DNA of 49,114 nt from contig JBDKTJ010000059.1 of NCBI GenBank assembly GCA_039698075.1, positions 1 through 49,114 of the forward strand, written 5' to 3'. The notes under the pieces were generated by a model. That model saw only the letters and a program-made list of their open reading frames with translations. It was not told the origin of the DNA and did not search any database. The stretch's first letter is position 1; the number at the start of each line of letters is the position of its first letter. Below, one piece after another: positions 32,253 to 40,842 of this stretch. A program made the position numbers and the translations under genes. The stretch comes from JAJFVC01 sp039698075 (lineage in GTDB: Bacteria; Planctomycetota; Planctomycetia; Pirellulales; Thermoguttaceae).

Positions 32253-33557
32253 ATGGAAACCGCCAAAGTCGCCATTATCGGATTTGGGACTATCGGCTCC
32301 GGCGTCGCCCGGCTGCTTTTGGAAAATCGCGATCGAATCGCCCATCGCGCTGGCAAGGACATCGAGTTGGTCCACGTCGTCGACAAGGATCTGAAGCGGT
32401 CGCGGAACATCACGCTGCCGCCGGGCATTTTGACCCCCGATCTGAGCGATGTGACCAACGATCCGGAGATCGTCGCCGCGGTCGAATTGGTCGGCGGCCT
32501 GGAGCCCGCCCGGTCGATCGTCCTCAAATTGCTCGAAAGCGGCAAGAACATCGTCACCGCCAACAAGGCGTTGCTGGCCGAACACGGTCCCGAGTTATTC
32601 GATCGGGCCCGTCAACTCGGTCGCACGATCGCGTTTGAGGCGGCCGTCGCCGGCGGCATTCCCATCATCGCGTCGATCGGCGAATGCCTGGTGGCCAATC
32701 AGATCGAGTCGATCCACGCCATCTTGAACGGCACGAGCAATTTCATCCTCTCGCAGATGGAGGAAAACAACACCGATTACGCCTCGGCGGTGGCCGAAGC
32801 CCAACAACGCGGTTACGCCGAAGCCAACCCGGCGATGGACGTCAACGGCAGCGACGCCGCCCAGAAGCTTGCGATTTTGGCGCATCTGGCGTTCGGCGCC
32901 CGAGTCAGTTGGCGCAACATCCCGCGCACCGGCATCGACATCGTCGACGTGGCCGACATGCGTTTTGCGAAAGAGTTGGGCTACAGCATCAAGTTGTTGG
33001 CCGTCGCCGAATTGGTGCCCGAGGGCTTGGAGCTGCACGTCTCGCCCACGCTGATCCGACAAGGAACCACGCTGGCCGAGGTTCGCGGCGCGTACAATGC
33101 CGTGCGCGTGGTCGGCGACGCGGTGGGACGCGTGTTTTATCACGGATTGGGCGCCGGCCAGATGCCAACCGCGTCGGCCGTCGTCGCCGATCTGGTGAAC
33201 ACCGTGATCGGACGCACGGCCATCACCTTCAAGCAACTGAATCTTTGGTCGACCGAGGGTGAGCCGCCCGTGCGTCTGCGCGACGTGGCCCGAGTGCCCG
33301 GCCGATTTTATCTGCGGTTCAACGTCGACGACCGGCCCGGCGTCATGGCCGAAATCGCCAGCATTCTGGGCGCGCACAACATCTCGATCGCCTCGGTCAT
33401 TCAGCACGAGGCCCAAGAGGACGACGCCTCGAACACCGTCCCATTGATCATCATGACCCACACCTCGCCCGAAGGCGCCGTGGCCGCCGCACTGAAAACC
33501 ATCGGCCAATTGGCCTGCGTCCATCCGGGCAGCGTCCGAATGCGGGTGCGAGACTGA
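32253..33557 (+). CDS. hom: Homoserine dehydrogenase
   Basis: NAD(P)-dependent reduction of aspartate semialdehyde to homoserine, the branch point to threonine and methionine; 434 residues from the ATG at 32253, with GAGGAGG 10 nt upstream. N-terminal Rossmann fold GFGTIGSG (residues 10-17). Catalytic domain with VTANKALLAEHG, the family signature AVAGGIPIIASI, LNGTSNFILSQM and GYAEANPAMDVNGSDAAQKL. C-terminal ACT domain (about 345-434; FYLRFNVDDRPGVMAEIASILG), implying amino-acid feedback, usually threonine. The ApgM-like gene follows after a 36-bp gap, so the two are probably one operon. Confidence 0.95.
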   Translation: METAKVAIIGFGTIGSGVARLLLENRDRIAHRAGKDIELVHVVDKDLKRSRNITLPPGILTPDLSDVTNDPEIVAAVELVGGLEPARSIVLKLLESGKNIVTANKALLAEHGPELFDRARQLGRTIAFEAAVAGGIPIIASIGECLVANQIESIHAILNGTSNFILSQMEENNTDYASAVAEAQQRGYAEANPAMDVNGSDAAQKLAILAHLAFGARVSWRNIPRTGIDIVDVADMRFAKELGYSIKLLAVAELVPEGLELHVSPTLIRQGTTLAEVRGAYNAVRVVGDAVGRVFYHGLGAGQMPTASAVVADLVNTVIGRTAITFKQLNLWSTEGEPPVRLRDVARVPGRFYLRFNVDDRPGVMAEIASILGAHNISIASVIQHEAQEDDASNTVPLIIMTHTSPEGAVAAALKTIGQLACVHPGSVRMRVRD

Positions 33558-33558
33558 A

Positions 33559-33592
33559 GGATTAGGGGATTTAGAGATTTAGGGATTTAGGG
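33559..33592. repeat. GGGRYTAG-type array before apgM
   Basis: Four near-repeats (ATTAGGGG, ATTTAGAG, ATTTAGGG, ATTTAGGG) fill the whole gap between hom and the next gene and end just before its ATG. Its G-rich units may double as a poor ribosome site. Confidence 0.55.
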
Positions 33593-33593
33593 T

Positions 33594-34796
33594 ATGAAAT
33601 ACGCGATTATTATTCCCGACGGATGCGCCGATGAGCCGCAAGAGTCGCTGGGCGGCAAAACTCCCTTGCAGGCCGCCGACATCCCGGCGATGGACGCCGT
33701 TGCGGCCGAAGGCGTCGTTGGCCGAGCAAACCACACGCCCGAGGCGCTGCCGGCCGGCTCCGACACGGCCAATCTCAGTCTGCTGGGCTACGACCCGCTC
33801 AAGGATTTCACCGGCCGCGCTCCGCTGGAAGCCGCCGCCCAAGGCATCGAACTGGGCCCCGACGATTGGGCCGTCCGGTGCAATCTGGTGACGATCGAAG
33901 ATCAGGTCATGAAGAGTTTCACGGCCGGGCACATTTCGTCGGACGAAGCGGCCTCGCTGGTGGCGACCCTTCAAGAGACGCTTGGCGGTCCGCAGTTGCA
34001 TTTTTATCCCGGCGTGGGCTATCGGAACTTGCTCGTCTATCGCGGCAGCGGACGCCCGGCCCCGTTTTCGCGTGACACGCGCACCACACCGCCGCACGAC
34101 CTGACCGACCAATCCGTGTTGGACGACTATCCGCGCGGGCCAGGCAGCGATCTGCTCACCCATTTGATGAGCGAAAGCGTCCGGCTGTTCGCCGATCATC
34201 CGGTGAACGTCGCACGCCGACAGGCCGGAAAACCGCCGGCCACGAACGTCTGGCTTTGGGGGCTCGGCAGCGCGCCGAAGTTGACGCCGTTCGCGGAGCT
34301 TTATGGCAAACACGGCGCGATGATCACGGCCGTCGATCTGTTGCGGGGACTGGCCTCGTTGATCGGCTGGCGGCGCATCGAGGTGCCCGGCGCGACCGGC
34401 TATCTCGACACCGATTACGCCGCCAAGGGCCGATTCGCCTGCGAGGCGATCAAGGACGTCGATGTGGTGTGCGTCCACGTCGAGGCGACCGACGAGGCTT
34501 CGCACGAGGGCAACACGGCGGCCAAGGTGCAGGCGCTCGAGCAAATCAGCCGGCACATTGTCGCGCCGGTCCACGCGGCGCTCAAGCAGTTCGGCGACTA
34601 TCGCATCCTGGTCACGCCCGACCATCCGACGCCGCTGCGAACCAAAACGCACAGCCACGGCGACGTGCCGTTTACGATGGCAGGCCGCGGGATTGAGCCC
34701 GACGCCGCCACGGTCTACGACGACCCGACGGCCGAACGTTCTTCGCTGGTTTTCCGCGAAGGCTGGCGGCTAATGGGAAAGTTTTTGGGACAATAA
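33594..34796 (+). CDS. ApgM-type phosphoglycerate mutase / proposed homoserine kinase
   Basis: Alkaline-phosphatase-superfamily protein of the archaeal-type cofactor-independent phosphoglycerate mutase group, 400 residues. It has IIPDGCADEP with a metal Asp (Asp 9), the nucleophile Ser in PAGSDTANLSLLGYDP (Ser 56), VCVHVEATDEASHEGN with Asp and His ligands, and TPDHPTPLRTKTHSHGDVPF with the remaining ligands. It may convert 2- and 3-phosphoglycerate. However, close relatives sitting next to threonine genes have been proposed as an alternative homoserine kinase (TIGR02535-type), and here it lies 36 bp after homoserine dehydrogenase. That context favours the homoserine kinase reading, but sequence alone does not settle it. 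Confidence 0.82.
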   Translation: MKYAIIIPDGCADEPQESLGGKTPLQAADIPAMDAVAAEGVVGRANHTPEALPAGSDTANLSLLGYDPLKDFTGRAPLEAAAQGIELGPDDWAVRCNLVTIEDQVMKSFTAGHISSDEAASLVATLQETLGGPQLHFYPGVGYRNLLVYRGSGRPAPFSRDTRTTPPHDLTDQSVLDDYPRGPGSDLLTHLMSESVRLFADHPVNVARRQAGKPPATNVWLWGLGSAPKLTPFAELYGKHGAMITAVDLLRGLASLIGWRRIEVPGATGYLDTDYAAKGRFACEAIKDVDVVCVHVEATDEASHEGNTAAKVQALEQISRHIVAPVHAALKQFGDYRILVTPDHPTPLRTKTHSHGDVPFTMAGRGIEPDAATVYDDPTAERSSLVFREGWRLMGKFLGQ

Positions 34797-34797
34797 A

Positions 34798-34901
34798 CTT
34801 AGAGTGCATCTGACTTGAGTGTGACGGGCGCCATGGCCACGAAAAGCGTAGCTATGGTGTGATTTTCTCGAAAAAACATGCCCACGACAAGCGTGGGCAT
34901 G
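34798..34901. repeat. MITE-like end plus two REP-like hairpins
   Basis: From TTAGAGTGCATCTGAC (34798 on) the sequence resembles the end of the palindromic element at 41857. Two hairpins of the same design follow: CCATGGCCACG-AAAAG-CGTAGCTATGG (34831-34857, one mismatch and one G-T pair) and CATGCCCACG-ACAAG-CGTGGGCATG (34877-34901, perfect). Both have a 5-nt loop. They sit between convergent genes. Confidence 0.6.
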
Positions 34902-35006
34902 GCACCCAGCGTTTTTTGTGAAATCGCAAGCGGTTGGAACGTGCCAAGGAAACGACCAACCGTTTTCGCGGAAAAGCAGCCGCGCATTTTCAAGTTGGAA
35001 CGCCCA

Positions 35007-36611
35007 TTACTTCGCCATCTCGGCGGCGGCCATGTCTTTCAACCGACGCAGATCGAGCTTGCCGGTGCCCAACACCGGGATTTCGGCCACTTGGCGAAAA
35101 CGGTCGGGCGAGGGAATCCACAGCGAGGGCAACCCCATTGCGGACAACTCTCGGCACACCTGCTCCGGCGTCAGACTCATTTCGGTGTACAACACGACGA
35201 GCCGTTCGCCCTTCTTGGCGTCGGGCACTGCGGTCACGGCGATTTTCAGGTCGTCTTCACCGAGATTCAGCACTCGAATGATGGCTTCCTCGACGCGGAT
35301 GTGCGGCACCATCTCGCCGGCCATTTTTGAAAACCGGTTGATTCGACTCGTGATCGTGATGTAGCCGTCGTCGTCGATCGAGGCCACGTCACCGGTGACG
35401 TACCATCCGTCGCGGATCACCTCGGCGGTCAGATCCGGCTGGCCGTAATAGCCCTTCATCACGTTTTCGCCCGAGACCAGCAACATGCCCGGCTGATTGG
35501 GCCCCAACGGTTCGCCGGTCTCCAGATCGACCACCTTCACCCGAATGTTGGCCAAGGGACGACCGACCGTTCCGACGCGCACGCCACTGTGTTGGTCGCT
35601 GACGGCGCGGCTCGGCGGCATGTTGGCCGCCACGACCGGCGAAAGCTCCGTCGCCCCATAGCCCTCGACCGGATGAACGCCAAACCGCTTCTCGAACGCG
35701 TCGGCCACCTCGCCGGTCAATCGCTCGGCGCCGGTGACGACCACGTCCAGCTCGGCGAAATCCTCCGGGTCGCAACGACGCAGGTACGATCGGACGAAGG
35801 TCGGCGTGGCGACCATGATCGTCGCGCCGTGCCGACGGCACAACTTGCCGATCTCGCGTGGCTCCAACGGCGTGAAATGATAAATTCCCTTCGGCGCCAT
35901 CGTCAACACGGTCCAAAGCGTCGTGGTGTAGCCGAACGAATGAAACAGCGGCAAAATGCCCAACAGCACGTCTTTGTCCGTCAGCCGAATCAGTTGATTG
36001 ACCGAGTCCATGTTCGCGCCGACGTTGCGATGGGTCAACATCACGCCCTTGGGCCGACCGGTCGAACCGGAGGTGAAAATAATCGTCAGCAGATCGTCGT
36101 CGCGCACCCGGGTCAGCCCCAGCCGACGCTCCAGACAGCACAACGGCGTAAGCCAAGCGTCGGCGGCCGCGGACAGTTTGTCGCCCAGCGTCATCTTTTT
36201 CAACAGGTCTTCGAGGTACGTCACCTCGGCGTTGAGCGTCAAGTTGAAACGCTCCATCACGCGGCGGCTGGTCACCACATGGCGAATGCCGACCTGCGCG
36301 ATGCAGTCGTTCATCACTTCGGACGAAAGCGTGTAGTTCAGATTGACCACCACGCGGCAGTCGATCGACAACGCGGCGTTGAGCACCACGCCTCCAACGG
36401 TCGGCGGCAGCAGCAGGCCCACGATCGACTCGTCGTCGGCCAGCACCTCGCGGCGCAACAGCCGGCGAACCAACAGCGCCCGGGTCAGCAGCCCCGCGCC
36501 GGTCAATTCGACGCCGGTCGAGTCGGCCACCTTCGGCGTGCGCATTTGACGGCGACACATCCGCAAAAACTGCCGCGGCAGATTCAACGACTTGGCACAA
36601 GAAGCATCCAT
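35007..36611 (-). CDS. AMP-dependent acyl-ACP/acyl-CoA synthetase (Aas ligase-like)
   Basis: ANL-superfamily ligase of 534 residues that activates a fatty acid as acyl-AMP and transfers it to ACP or CoA. P-loop TIIFTSGSTGRPKGVMLTH is near residue 187. GYGATELSPVV is motif A5; DGWYVTGDVASIDDDGYI is A7/A8 with the ribose-binding Asp; the C-terminal catalytic Lys lies in GTGKLDLRRL. It closely resembles the C-terminal half of 2-acylglycerophosphoethanolamine acyltransferase/acyl-ACP synthetase (Aas). The upstream gene on the same strand encodes an LplT-like transporter fused to PlsC, that is, the missing other half. Together they probably re-acylate lysophospholipids at the membrane. Confidence 0.87.
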   Translation of the reverse strand: MDASCAKSLNLPRQFLRMCRRQMRTPKVADSTGVELTGAGLLTRALLVRRLLRREVLADDESIVGLLLPPTVGGVVLNAALSIDCRVVVNLNYTLSSEVMNDCIAQVGIRHVVTSRRVMERFNLTLNAEVTYLEDLLKKMTLGDKLSAAADAWLTPLCCLERRLGLTRVRDDDLLTIIFTSGSTGRPKGVMLTHRNVGANMDSVNQLIRLTDKDVLLGILPLFHSFGYTTTLWTVLTMAPKGIYHFTPLEPREIGKLCRRHGATIMVATPTFVRSYLRRCDPEDFAELDVVVTGAERLTGEVADAFEKRFGVHPVEGYGATELSPVVAANMPPSRAVSDQHSGVRVGTVGRPLANIRVKVVDLETGEPLGPNQPGMLLVSGENVMKGYYGQPDLTAEVIRDGWYVTGDVASIDDDGYITITSRINRFSKMAGEMVPHIRVEEAIIRVLNLGEDDLKIAVTAVPDAKKGERLVVLYTEMSLTPEQVCRELSAMGLPSLWIPSPDRFRQVAEIPVLGTGKLDLRRLKDMAAAEMAK

Positions 36612-36737
36612 GGATTTTTCGGTCTCAAAGCCGCAATCGAGATAAAACTGGTTCTCACGCCACCGGGCGATCCGGCGTCCGTCGGCCTTTTTTTAGGGTC
36701 TGGAAAGGTCCCATTGTGCCAGACGCGGTCCGAAAGT

Positions 36738-38618
36738 TCAAACGTCGGATCGGGAATCTTCGAGCCGCAGGGCGTCGACCGCCTGGCGAACTTGCTCGAC
36801 GCTTTCGGGCCGGGCGATCGGCTCGCCGAAACGGATCGAAACGGGCCGACGCCATCGCTGGGGCCATTTCCAGAAAAACTTCCCGCCCGCATAACTGAAA
36901 ATGCTCCCCCACAGACCCCCCAAATAGGCCGGGACTACCGGAGCGTCCGTTTCCTTCAGTATCGACAAGAAACCGGGCCGAAACTCCTGCATTTCCCCGC
37001 TTCGCGTGATTCCGCCCTCGGCAAAGATGCAAACCAGCTCGCCGTTTTGCAGGGCCAGCCGGGATTGGCGAATCGATTGGACCATCGATTTTCGACTGGT
37101 TCCGATCGGAATGATCCGGCCGAGCCGGCCAAACCAGCCGAGCCAGCGATTGGCAAAATACTCGGCATAGGCGACCATCCGGGGATGCCGGGGACAGGCC
37201 AGCCCAAGCAGGACGCCGTCGGCCCAACTGACGTGGTTTGCCACAATCAACGCCCCGCCCGGCGGAATGTGTTCCAGCCCTTCCACGCGAACTCGATACA
37301 AGCTGTGCACCAGCATCCGCACCAGCAGCCGCGTGGTCTCATACGACAACAAACGAACCAGACACACGGCCGCCGCGATCGTCGTCAAACCACCGATCAA
37401 AAAAATGGTTCGAGCCGACAGCCCCAACGCCGAAGGACTCGACAGCAGCCAGAACAAACCGGACGCCAGCAACATCGCGCCGAAAGCCATGAAATTGTAG
37501 GCCGCCATGATCGAGCCGCGTGATTTCGGCGGACTGCGATCCTGAAGAAACGCCTGAAGCGGCAGATCGTACAATCCGGCCGTCATGCCGAGCGACAGCA
37601 GCCACACGCAACTGCAATAGAATCCGGACGTGGTCGGATGTCCCGGCTGCCCGCCCGGAACCGTGCTCAACAGAACCGACGAGATCGCGATGCCGGCCGC
37701 TCCGAACGGCACCAATCCCAACTCGATCTTGCCGCGGGACAGCGCGCCGGCCACCGCCGCGCCAAACCCGATGCCGAGCGTCAATACGCCCAACAACAAA
37801 CCGACGTCCTGTTGCTGGCCGACATGCAGCACCTTATTGGCAAACAGAAAGATGTTCACCTGCGACAACATGCCGAGCATCCAAAAATAGGAACTGCCGG
37901 CGGCGACCAAAAACAACGGACGGCTGGCATACAACGACGACATGTCGCGAATCGTCTGTTCGGCGGGATTCCATGGAAATCGCCTCGTGGGATTGGCGCT
38001 CGGCACCCGTCCGATCCCAAAACTGCAAAGCCAACCGGCCAACGCCACACCCAGCAACGCCGCGGCCGACATCCACAGGCCGTTCTTGCCGATCGGACCG
38101 GTGTGGTCGTAGAGCACGCCGCCGGCGACCGAGCCCGTGATGATCGCCACCATCGAAACCATATTGATCAGCCCATTGGCCGAAGCGATCTTTTCCGATC
38201 GAACGATTTCGGGAATCGCGCCCAGCTTCGACGTGATGAACATCATGGCCTGACCGCCCAACAAGAACAGCACGACGAACATCAGATGGGCGTTTTCGAG
38301 CCAAATCGCGGCCAATCCCAGGCAAAGCACCGGCGCCTCGATCGCTTTGCAAACGATCATCACCGAACGTTTGCTGAACCGATCGGCGAAGAATCCGGCC
38401 GGAGCCGCGAACACCAGGAACGGCAAAATGAAACTCACGCCCCCCAACGACGCCGCCAGTTCTTCCGAGTGGAGCAACTTCGCCCCGATCGGCACGACCA
38501 GCCAGCGAAACATATTGTCATTGAGCGACACGAAGAACTGCGTGGCCACCAGCGCCAAAAACCGACGCGAAAACAGCCCGTCCCGCGAGTCTTCTTGATT
38601 GGCGACGGAATCGTTCAT
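36738..38618 (-). CDS. LplT-like MFS transporter fused to PlsC acyltransferase
   Basis: Fusion protein of 626 residues. Residues about 15-420 are an MFS transporter with 12 hydrophobic segments and the LplT-like start FLALVATQFFVSLNDNMFRW and FFADRFSKRSVMI, predicted to flip lysophospholipids. Residues about 430-626 are a glycerophospholipid acyltransferase (PlsC) with NHVSWADG (HX4D box, about residue 460), a GTSRKSM segment and FAEGGITRSG. The gene order transporter-acyltransferase followed, 126 bp later, by an acyl-ACP synthetase reproduces the LplT/Aas pathway with the domain fusion placed differently from E. coli, where PlsC is fused to the ligase. Inner membrane. The start at 38618 has AAGG close upstream. 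Confidence 0.88.
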   Translation of the reverse strand: MNDSVANQEDSRDGLFSRRFLALVATQFFVSLNDNMFRWLVVPIGAKLLHSEELAASLGGVSFILPFLVFAAPAGFFADRFSKRSVMIVCKAIEAPVLCLGLAAIWLENAHLMFVVLFLLGGQAMMFITSKLGAIPEIVRSEKIASANGLINMVSMVAIITGSVAGGVLYDHTGPIGKNGLWMSAAALLGVALAGWLCSFGIGRVPSANPTRRFPWNPAEQTIRDMSSLYASRPLFLVAAGSSYFWMLGMLSQVNIFLFANKVLHVGQQQDVGLLLGVLTLGIGFGAAVAGALSRGKIELGLVPFGAAGIAISSVLLSTVPGGQPGHPTTSGFYCSCVWLLSLGMTAGLYDLPLQAFLQDRSPPKSRGSIMAAYNFMAFGAMLLASGLFWLLSSPSALGLSARTIFLIGGLTTIAAAVCLVRLLSYETTRLLVRMLVHSLYRVRVEGLEHIPPGGALIVANHVSWADGVLLGLACPRHPRMVAYAEYFANRWLGWFGRLGRIIPIGTSRKSMVQSIRQSRLALQNGELVCIFAEGGITRSGEMQEFRPGFLSILKETDAPVVPAYLGGLWGSIFSYAGGKFFWKWPQRWRRPVSIRFGEPIARPESVEQVRQAVDALRLEDSRSDV

Positions 38619-38734
38619 CCTTGCAATCTCCCACCATCTCGGGCGAAAAAGCCCGCAAAATACAACACAGGAACGACGAAAAATATATTCACGAAGCCCG
38701 TCCCTCTCCGATCACCCTGCTGTTTTCATCGGTC

Positions 38735-39607
38735 CTAAAATTTCCAAATCACGTCGAGCGTGTAATCAAGTTCCTTCATCGGTTCCGCGGTGGAAGTCCT
38801 GGTCGACCGCTCTTGCAACCCGGTCCGAAGACTCAGGTTCTTCTCCGGGTCGAGCAAAACCTCCCACGCGGCTTTCGTGCAAACCCGACTGCGGCCGAAC
38901 TCCATCACATCGCGGCCGAATTCCATTTCGCCAAGAATCTTATTTCGGGCGTCCAGGCGACGCTCAAACTGCAATCCGAAAAGCACCTCCGGCACCCGGC
39001 TCGCATCGTCCGACGTCCCGACGGACTGAACGTACTCGGACGAAAGCGCCCCGGCGAACCGGCCGCGAAACACCGTGTTGTCGCTTTCCATCAACGGCTT
39101 CTTCCAGCCGACGCTCGATTTGCCGTTGAAATCCAACCCCGACCCGATGCCCTTCGATGGCTCACTCATCAAACCATCCATCGCGACAATCGCTTGTTTG
39201 TTCGAGTCGGCCTGCGCCAGATCGAACGTGTTGCTCCAAAGTCGATCGCTGTCGTGCAACACCAACGGAACGTCGGAAACCCGCGACGCTCGCGGAACCA
39301 CCGGCGGCGGCAAAACCGTCGGCGGCGCAGCCTGCGGCTTTTGTTCCGCCACGACCGCTGGTGCCACCACCGGTTCGGCCGCGACCGGTTCTGCGGACGG
39401 CGGCTGCCAAGGCGCGGCCATCGGCGGCAACGGCTCCAACGGCGCCGGTGCACACGGCGGTTCGACCGGTTGCTGTCGGACCGCCGGCAATGCCGCCGCG
39501 CTCGGTGGCAACGATCGCACGGCGGTGGTTTTTCGGCCCTGAACATAGGCCAAGAAAACCCCGAGCGCTACTCCCGCGACCGCCAGCCATAATCGCTGTT
39601 TCAACAC
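38735..39607 (-). CDS. Pro-rich envelope protein of unknown function
   Basis: Not a recognised family. From the GTG at 39607 it has 290 residues. Residues 3-22 are an uncleaved-looking signal or anchor (QRLWLAVAGVALGVFLAYVQ). Residues about 30-105 are a Pro/Ala/Val-rich linker (PPSAAALPAVRQQPVEPP and similar), of the kind that spans the periplasm. The last 170 residues are a globular domain whose end (LDYTLDVIWKF) resembles the beta-signal with terminal Phe of outer-membrane barrel strands; FGLQFERRLDARNKILGEMEFG and NLSLRTGLQERSTR also look like amphipathic strands. It may connect the inner membrane and cell wall or outer membrane. The start is uncertain; an upstream in-frame extension exists. 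Confidence 0.65.
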   Translation of the reverse strand: MLKQRLWLAVAGVALGVFLAYVQGRKTTAVRSLPPSAAALPAVRQQPVEPPCAPAPLEPLPPMAAPWQPPSAEPVAAEPVVAPAVVAEQKPQAAPPTVLPPPVVPRASRVSDVPLVLHDSDRLWSNTFDLAQADSNKQAIVAMDGLMSEPSKGIGSGLDFNGKSSVGWKKPLMESDNTVFRGRFAGALSSEYVQSVGTSDDASRVPEVLFGLQFERRLDARNKILGEMEFGRDVMEFGRSRVCTKAAWEVLLDPEKNLSLRTGLQERSTRTSTAEPMKELDYTLDVIWKF

Positions 39608-39843
39608 GTCGGGTCCACTGACTTGATAAAAAGTGGAAGATACGCGGACAGTATCAAAAATAGGGGCGTGCGACAAGAGGCGATTACACACCCAACAGAG
39701 GGGCTCTACGGCCCATTGCCACTAGATTTTCCGAGAAAATCGGGACCGTCGCCCAAAGCCGGCCGATCGGAAACCCAAGAATTTCGGGCGCCACAACAAC
39801 GCGATTGCCGGCTTTCGAAACCGAAACGCCCCACAAAAGCGAG

Positions 39844-40236
39844 TCAGACCAACGACGCCTCGACGCACAACCGCATGGTTTGTTGCAACTGTTCAGGCAG
39901 AAACGGCTTGGCGATAAAGTCCTGGGCGCCCGAGCGAATGGCTTCGGAAATCCGCTTTGTTTGGCTCAGCGCGCTGATGACGACCACTTTGGCGTCCGGG
40001 TCGGTCCGAAGAATGGAACGCAAGGCGTCCATCCCGTTCGAGTCGGGCATGATGATGTCCAACGTGACGGCGTCCGGCCGAAGACGTTCGAACATTTCGA
40101 CCGCCTCGCATCCATTCGACGCCTCGCCGACCACCTGCCAGTCATCGCTGACCAGCGTGTCGCGGACCATCTGACGCATCAGCTTCGAGTCGTCGACAAT
40201 CAAAACCCGTCGATATGCCGTGTTGTTGGAGACCAT
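39844..40236 (-). CDS. CheY-like single-domain response regulator
   Basis: Receiver-only protein of 130 residues from the ATG at 40236. Acidic pair Asp15-Asp16 (VLIVDDSKLMRQM), phospho-acceptor Asp60 (AVTLDIIMPDSNGMDAL), Ser88 in place of Thr (VVVISALS) and Lys110 (DFIAKPF) are all present. It has no output domain, so it works by protein contact, as CheY does at flagellar motors or as a phosphorelay shuttle. No histidine kinase or chemotaxis gene is nearby. The Ser at the switch position and the chemotaxis-type SKLMRQMVRDTL helix favour a CheY role. Confidence 0.9.
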   Translation of the reverse strand: MVSNNTAYRRVLIVDDSKLMRQMVRDTLVSDDWQVVGEASNGCEAVEMFERLRPDAVTLDIIMPDSNGMDALRSILRTDPDAKVVVISALSQTKRISEAIRSGAQDFIAKPFLPEQLQQTMRLCVEASLV

Positions 40237-40246
40237 GGTGAGATTC

Positions 40247-40326
40247 GCGTTGCGCCCCTTTTTCCTTGACTCAATAGAGAGAGTATAGGTTGGCTTTGCG
40301 TCCGGGGGGTAGCCGATGCGCAACGC
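40247..40326. promoter_or_regulatory. 9-bp inverted repeat flanking the cheY upstream region
   Basis: GCGTTGCGC (40247-40255) and GCGCAACGC (40318-40326) are exact reverse complements 62 bp apart. A minus-strand TATACT (40282-40287) lies between them and could be the -10 of the CheY gene. No matching -35 was seen. Confidence 0.35.
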
Positions 40327-40512
40327 AATCGTCGGAAATAGTCCTTCCCGACGCCCTCAAACCCGCACGATCCGCGACAACCGCGACAATCGATGCCACC
40401 GGGATCGGCATATCCGTTAGAAATAACCCTCGCGTGAAGCCCGACCGTATCAAAACTCGATACAACAGAAGCGCAATCCGGTAGGCGTGTTGCGTCAGGA
40501 GGAGGTCCGACG

Positions 40513-40806
40513 ATGGACATTACGCGCAATCAATATTTCTTTGCGGGCCTGGCCTGTCTGCTGCTTGGGCTGCAATTTCGCATGGTCGACACGTTCGAGC
40601 TGACGCCCGAGTTCACGCAGTTTCTGGCCGAACGCACCGGCCACCCGCTGGCGTCGGTCAATGCGACGAGCCAGACATTGGCCCAATCGGACAAGCCGCT
40701 GGTGAAAAAGATGATCCGGCCGCCGGACTGGCTCGGCTGGTCGCTCATTTCGCTCGGCTCGGTGTTGATCCTGCACAGTTGGGCGATGAAAAAACCCGGC
40801 TCTTGA
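40513..40806 (+). CDS. Small membrane protein of unknown function
   Basis: Protein of 97 residues with two predicted membrane segments (FFAGLACLLLGLQFRMV, residues 9-25, and WLGWSLISLGSVLILHSWAM, residues 73-92). The loop between them contains VKKMIRPPDWLGW just before the second helix. It is not a family I recognise by name. A strong GGAGGAGG 10 nt before the ATG and clean coding character support expression. It lies between a divergent CheY gene and the convergent argF. Confidence 0.75.
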   Translation: MDITRNQYFFAGLACLLLGLQFRMVDTFELTPEFTQFLAERTGHPLASVNATSQTLAQSDKPLVKKMIRPPDWLGWSLISLGSVLILHSWAMKKPGS

Positions 40807-40842
40807 TAGCCCCGGTCGCACCGCCGAATTTGGCTGACGCGA

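Noticed and set aside
40266..40289. Plus-strand promoter TTGACT...TATAGG upstream of the small membrane protein
   Set aside because: The spacer is only 12 bp and it lies more than 200 bp from the gene.
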